From the NCBI GenBank assembly GCA_003215695.1, contig QCJZ01000007.1, positions 1 to 37,330 of the forward strand: a stretch of 37,330 nucleotides of DNA. The letters are read 5' to 3'. Shown here piece by piece: positions 36,878 to 37,330 of this stretch. The DNA is from Prochlorococcus sp. AG-409-J03 (GTDB lineage Bacteria; Cyanobacteriota; Cyanobacteriia; PCC-6307; Cyanobiaceae). The translations under genes were made by a program, and so were the position numbers. How positions within the stretch are numbered: the first letter of the stretch is position 1; every line of letters begins with the position of its first letter. A model generated the notes under the pieces. The model was given only the letters and a program-made list of their open reading frames with translations. It was not told the origin of the DNA and ran no database searches.

Positions 36878-37330
36878 CTAATAATTCTCCATAGATATTT
36901 CATTTAGACGTTGATATAAAGCAATTTCTGAATCAGTTAAATTATCTGGTAAAATTATAATTATTTCAACAATTTGATCTCCGCAATATTCTTCGTATTG
37001 CAGTCCGCGTCCTCTAAGTCTTAACAACCTTCCTGTTGAGGAATTAGGTGGAACTTGTAATGTTACCGACCCATTTAAAGTAGGAATATCAACAGCACAT
37101 CCTAATAAAGCATCATGTGGAAACAATTCAAGACGATACAAAACTCTTAGGCCATCAATTCTTAGACCGTCATCTGTTTGTACTTTTAGTTGAACGAAAT
37201 GATCTCGACAACCTATTGCAGCACCTTCAATTCGTAATCTCCAGCCATCTCCAGCGAAAGGGGGAGTTAGGACTTCAACAAGTGTTCCGTCTTGTAACTG
37301 AATGTCAACAGAAGAACCATAAAGGGCCTG
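36878..37330 (-). CDS. DnaJ/CbpA-type co-chaperone, C-terminal part (5' end beyond window)
   Basis: The ORF track begins at an internal TTG (37141), but the frame is open to the window edge, giving 150 codons. The sequence shows the DnaJ C-terminal substrate-binding module: VDIQLQDGTLVEVLTPPFAGDG, then LRVLYRLELFPHDALLGCAVDIPTLNGSVTLQVPP and TGRLLRLRGRGL with GDQIVEIIIILPDNLT. No Cys-repeat zinc domain appears in the visible part, so a CbpA-like (type II) J protein is likely; the J domain itself should lie beyond 37330. It leads the minus-strand run dnaJ-DUF3110-murQ. Confidence 0.88.
   Translation of the reverse strand, partial: QALYGSSVDIQLQDGTLVEVLTPPFAGDGWRLRIEGAAIGCRDHFVQLKVQTDDGLRIDGLRVLYRLELFPHDALLGCAVDIPTLNGSVTLQVPPNSSTGRLLRLRGRGLQYEEYCGDQIVEIIIILPDNLTDSEIALYQRLNEISMENY

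Overview
The window looks like chromosome from a marine picocyanobacterium, most probably Prochlorococcus and perhaps a low-light-adapted lineage. The DNA is strongly AT-rich and the genes are packed with gaps of a few bases or small overlaps. The gene set points the same way: HemJ-type protoporphyrinogen oxidase, DUF3110, DUF1995, CobN beside B12-dependent MetH, and a RibBA with a long tail. This is recognition from the translated proteins, not from a search. Almost everything is core housekeeping. I see no insertion sequence, integrase, CRISPR array, rRNA or tRNA.

Layout. 1-3654 (minus): a translation/RNA run, rpmG-rpsR-rnb-metG, ending in the 5' part of a lipoprotein gene resembling lptC. 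3771-6245 (plus): pheT. 6246-7238: a 993-bp stretch with no convincing gene, exceptional in this compact sequence; it carries three diverged 64-bp repeats in one orientation and a perfect 9-bp hairpin. 7239-10204: a lineage-specific patch with a ribbon-helix-helix plus J-domain protein, a 59-aa protein missed by the ORF track, an Ap4A phosphorylase, a 470-bp gap with tiny ORFs, and a very acidic 75-aa protein. 10227-18598: metH and ilvE (minus) diverging from cobN (plus), which puts corrinoid synthesis next to corrinoid use. 18607-22351 (minus): flavin-reductase-like protein, uvrC, hemJ, PHP phosphoesterase. 22419-22895 (plus): coaD. 22892-26817 (minus): a tight dapF-cysteine desulfurase-DUF1995-dacB operon. 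26953-34963: alternating leuS (+), pgi (-), purN (+), argC (-), ribBA (+). 34971-37330 (minus): dnaJ-like chaperone (5' end outside the window), DUF3110, murQ, ppiB.

How the genes work together. Three aminoacyl-tRNA synthetase genes (metG, pheT, leuS) and two ribosomal protein genes serve translation. The metabolic genes supply methionine, branched-chain amino acids, arginine, lysine/diaminopimelate, purines, riboflavin, CoA, heme and corrinoids. dapF and dacB, and possibly murQ, act on peptidoglycan precursors, crosslinks or turnover products.

The best candidates for something undescribed are the 64-bp repeat family in the pheT downstream gap and the neighbouring RHH/J-domain fusion protein. 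Weaker leads are a 13-bp motif at the same distance upstream of pgi and ribBA, a 27-bp palindrome inside the end of ribBA that could terminate ppiB transcription, and the small proteins flanking apa2.
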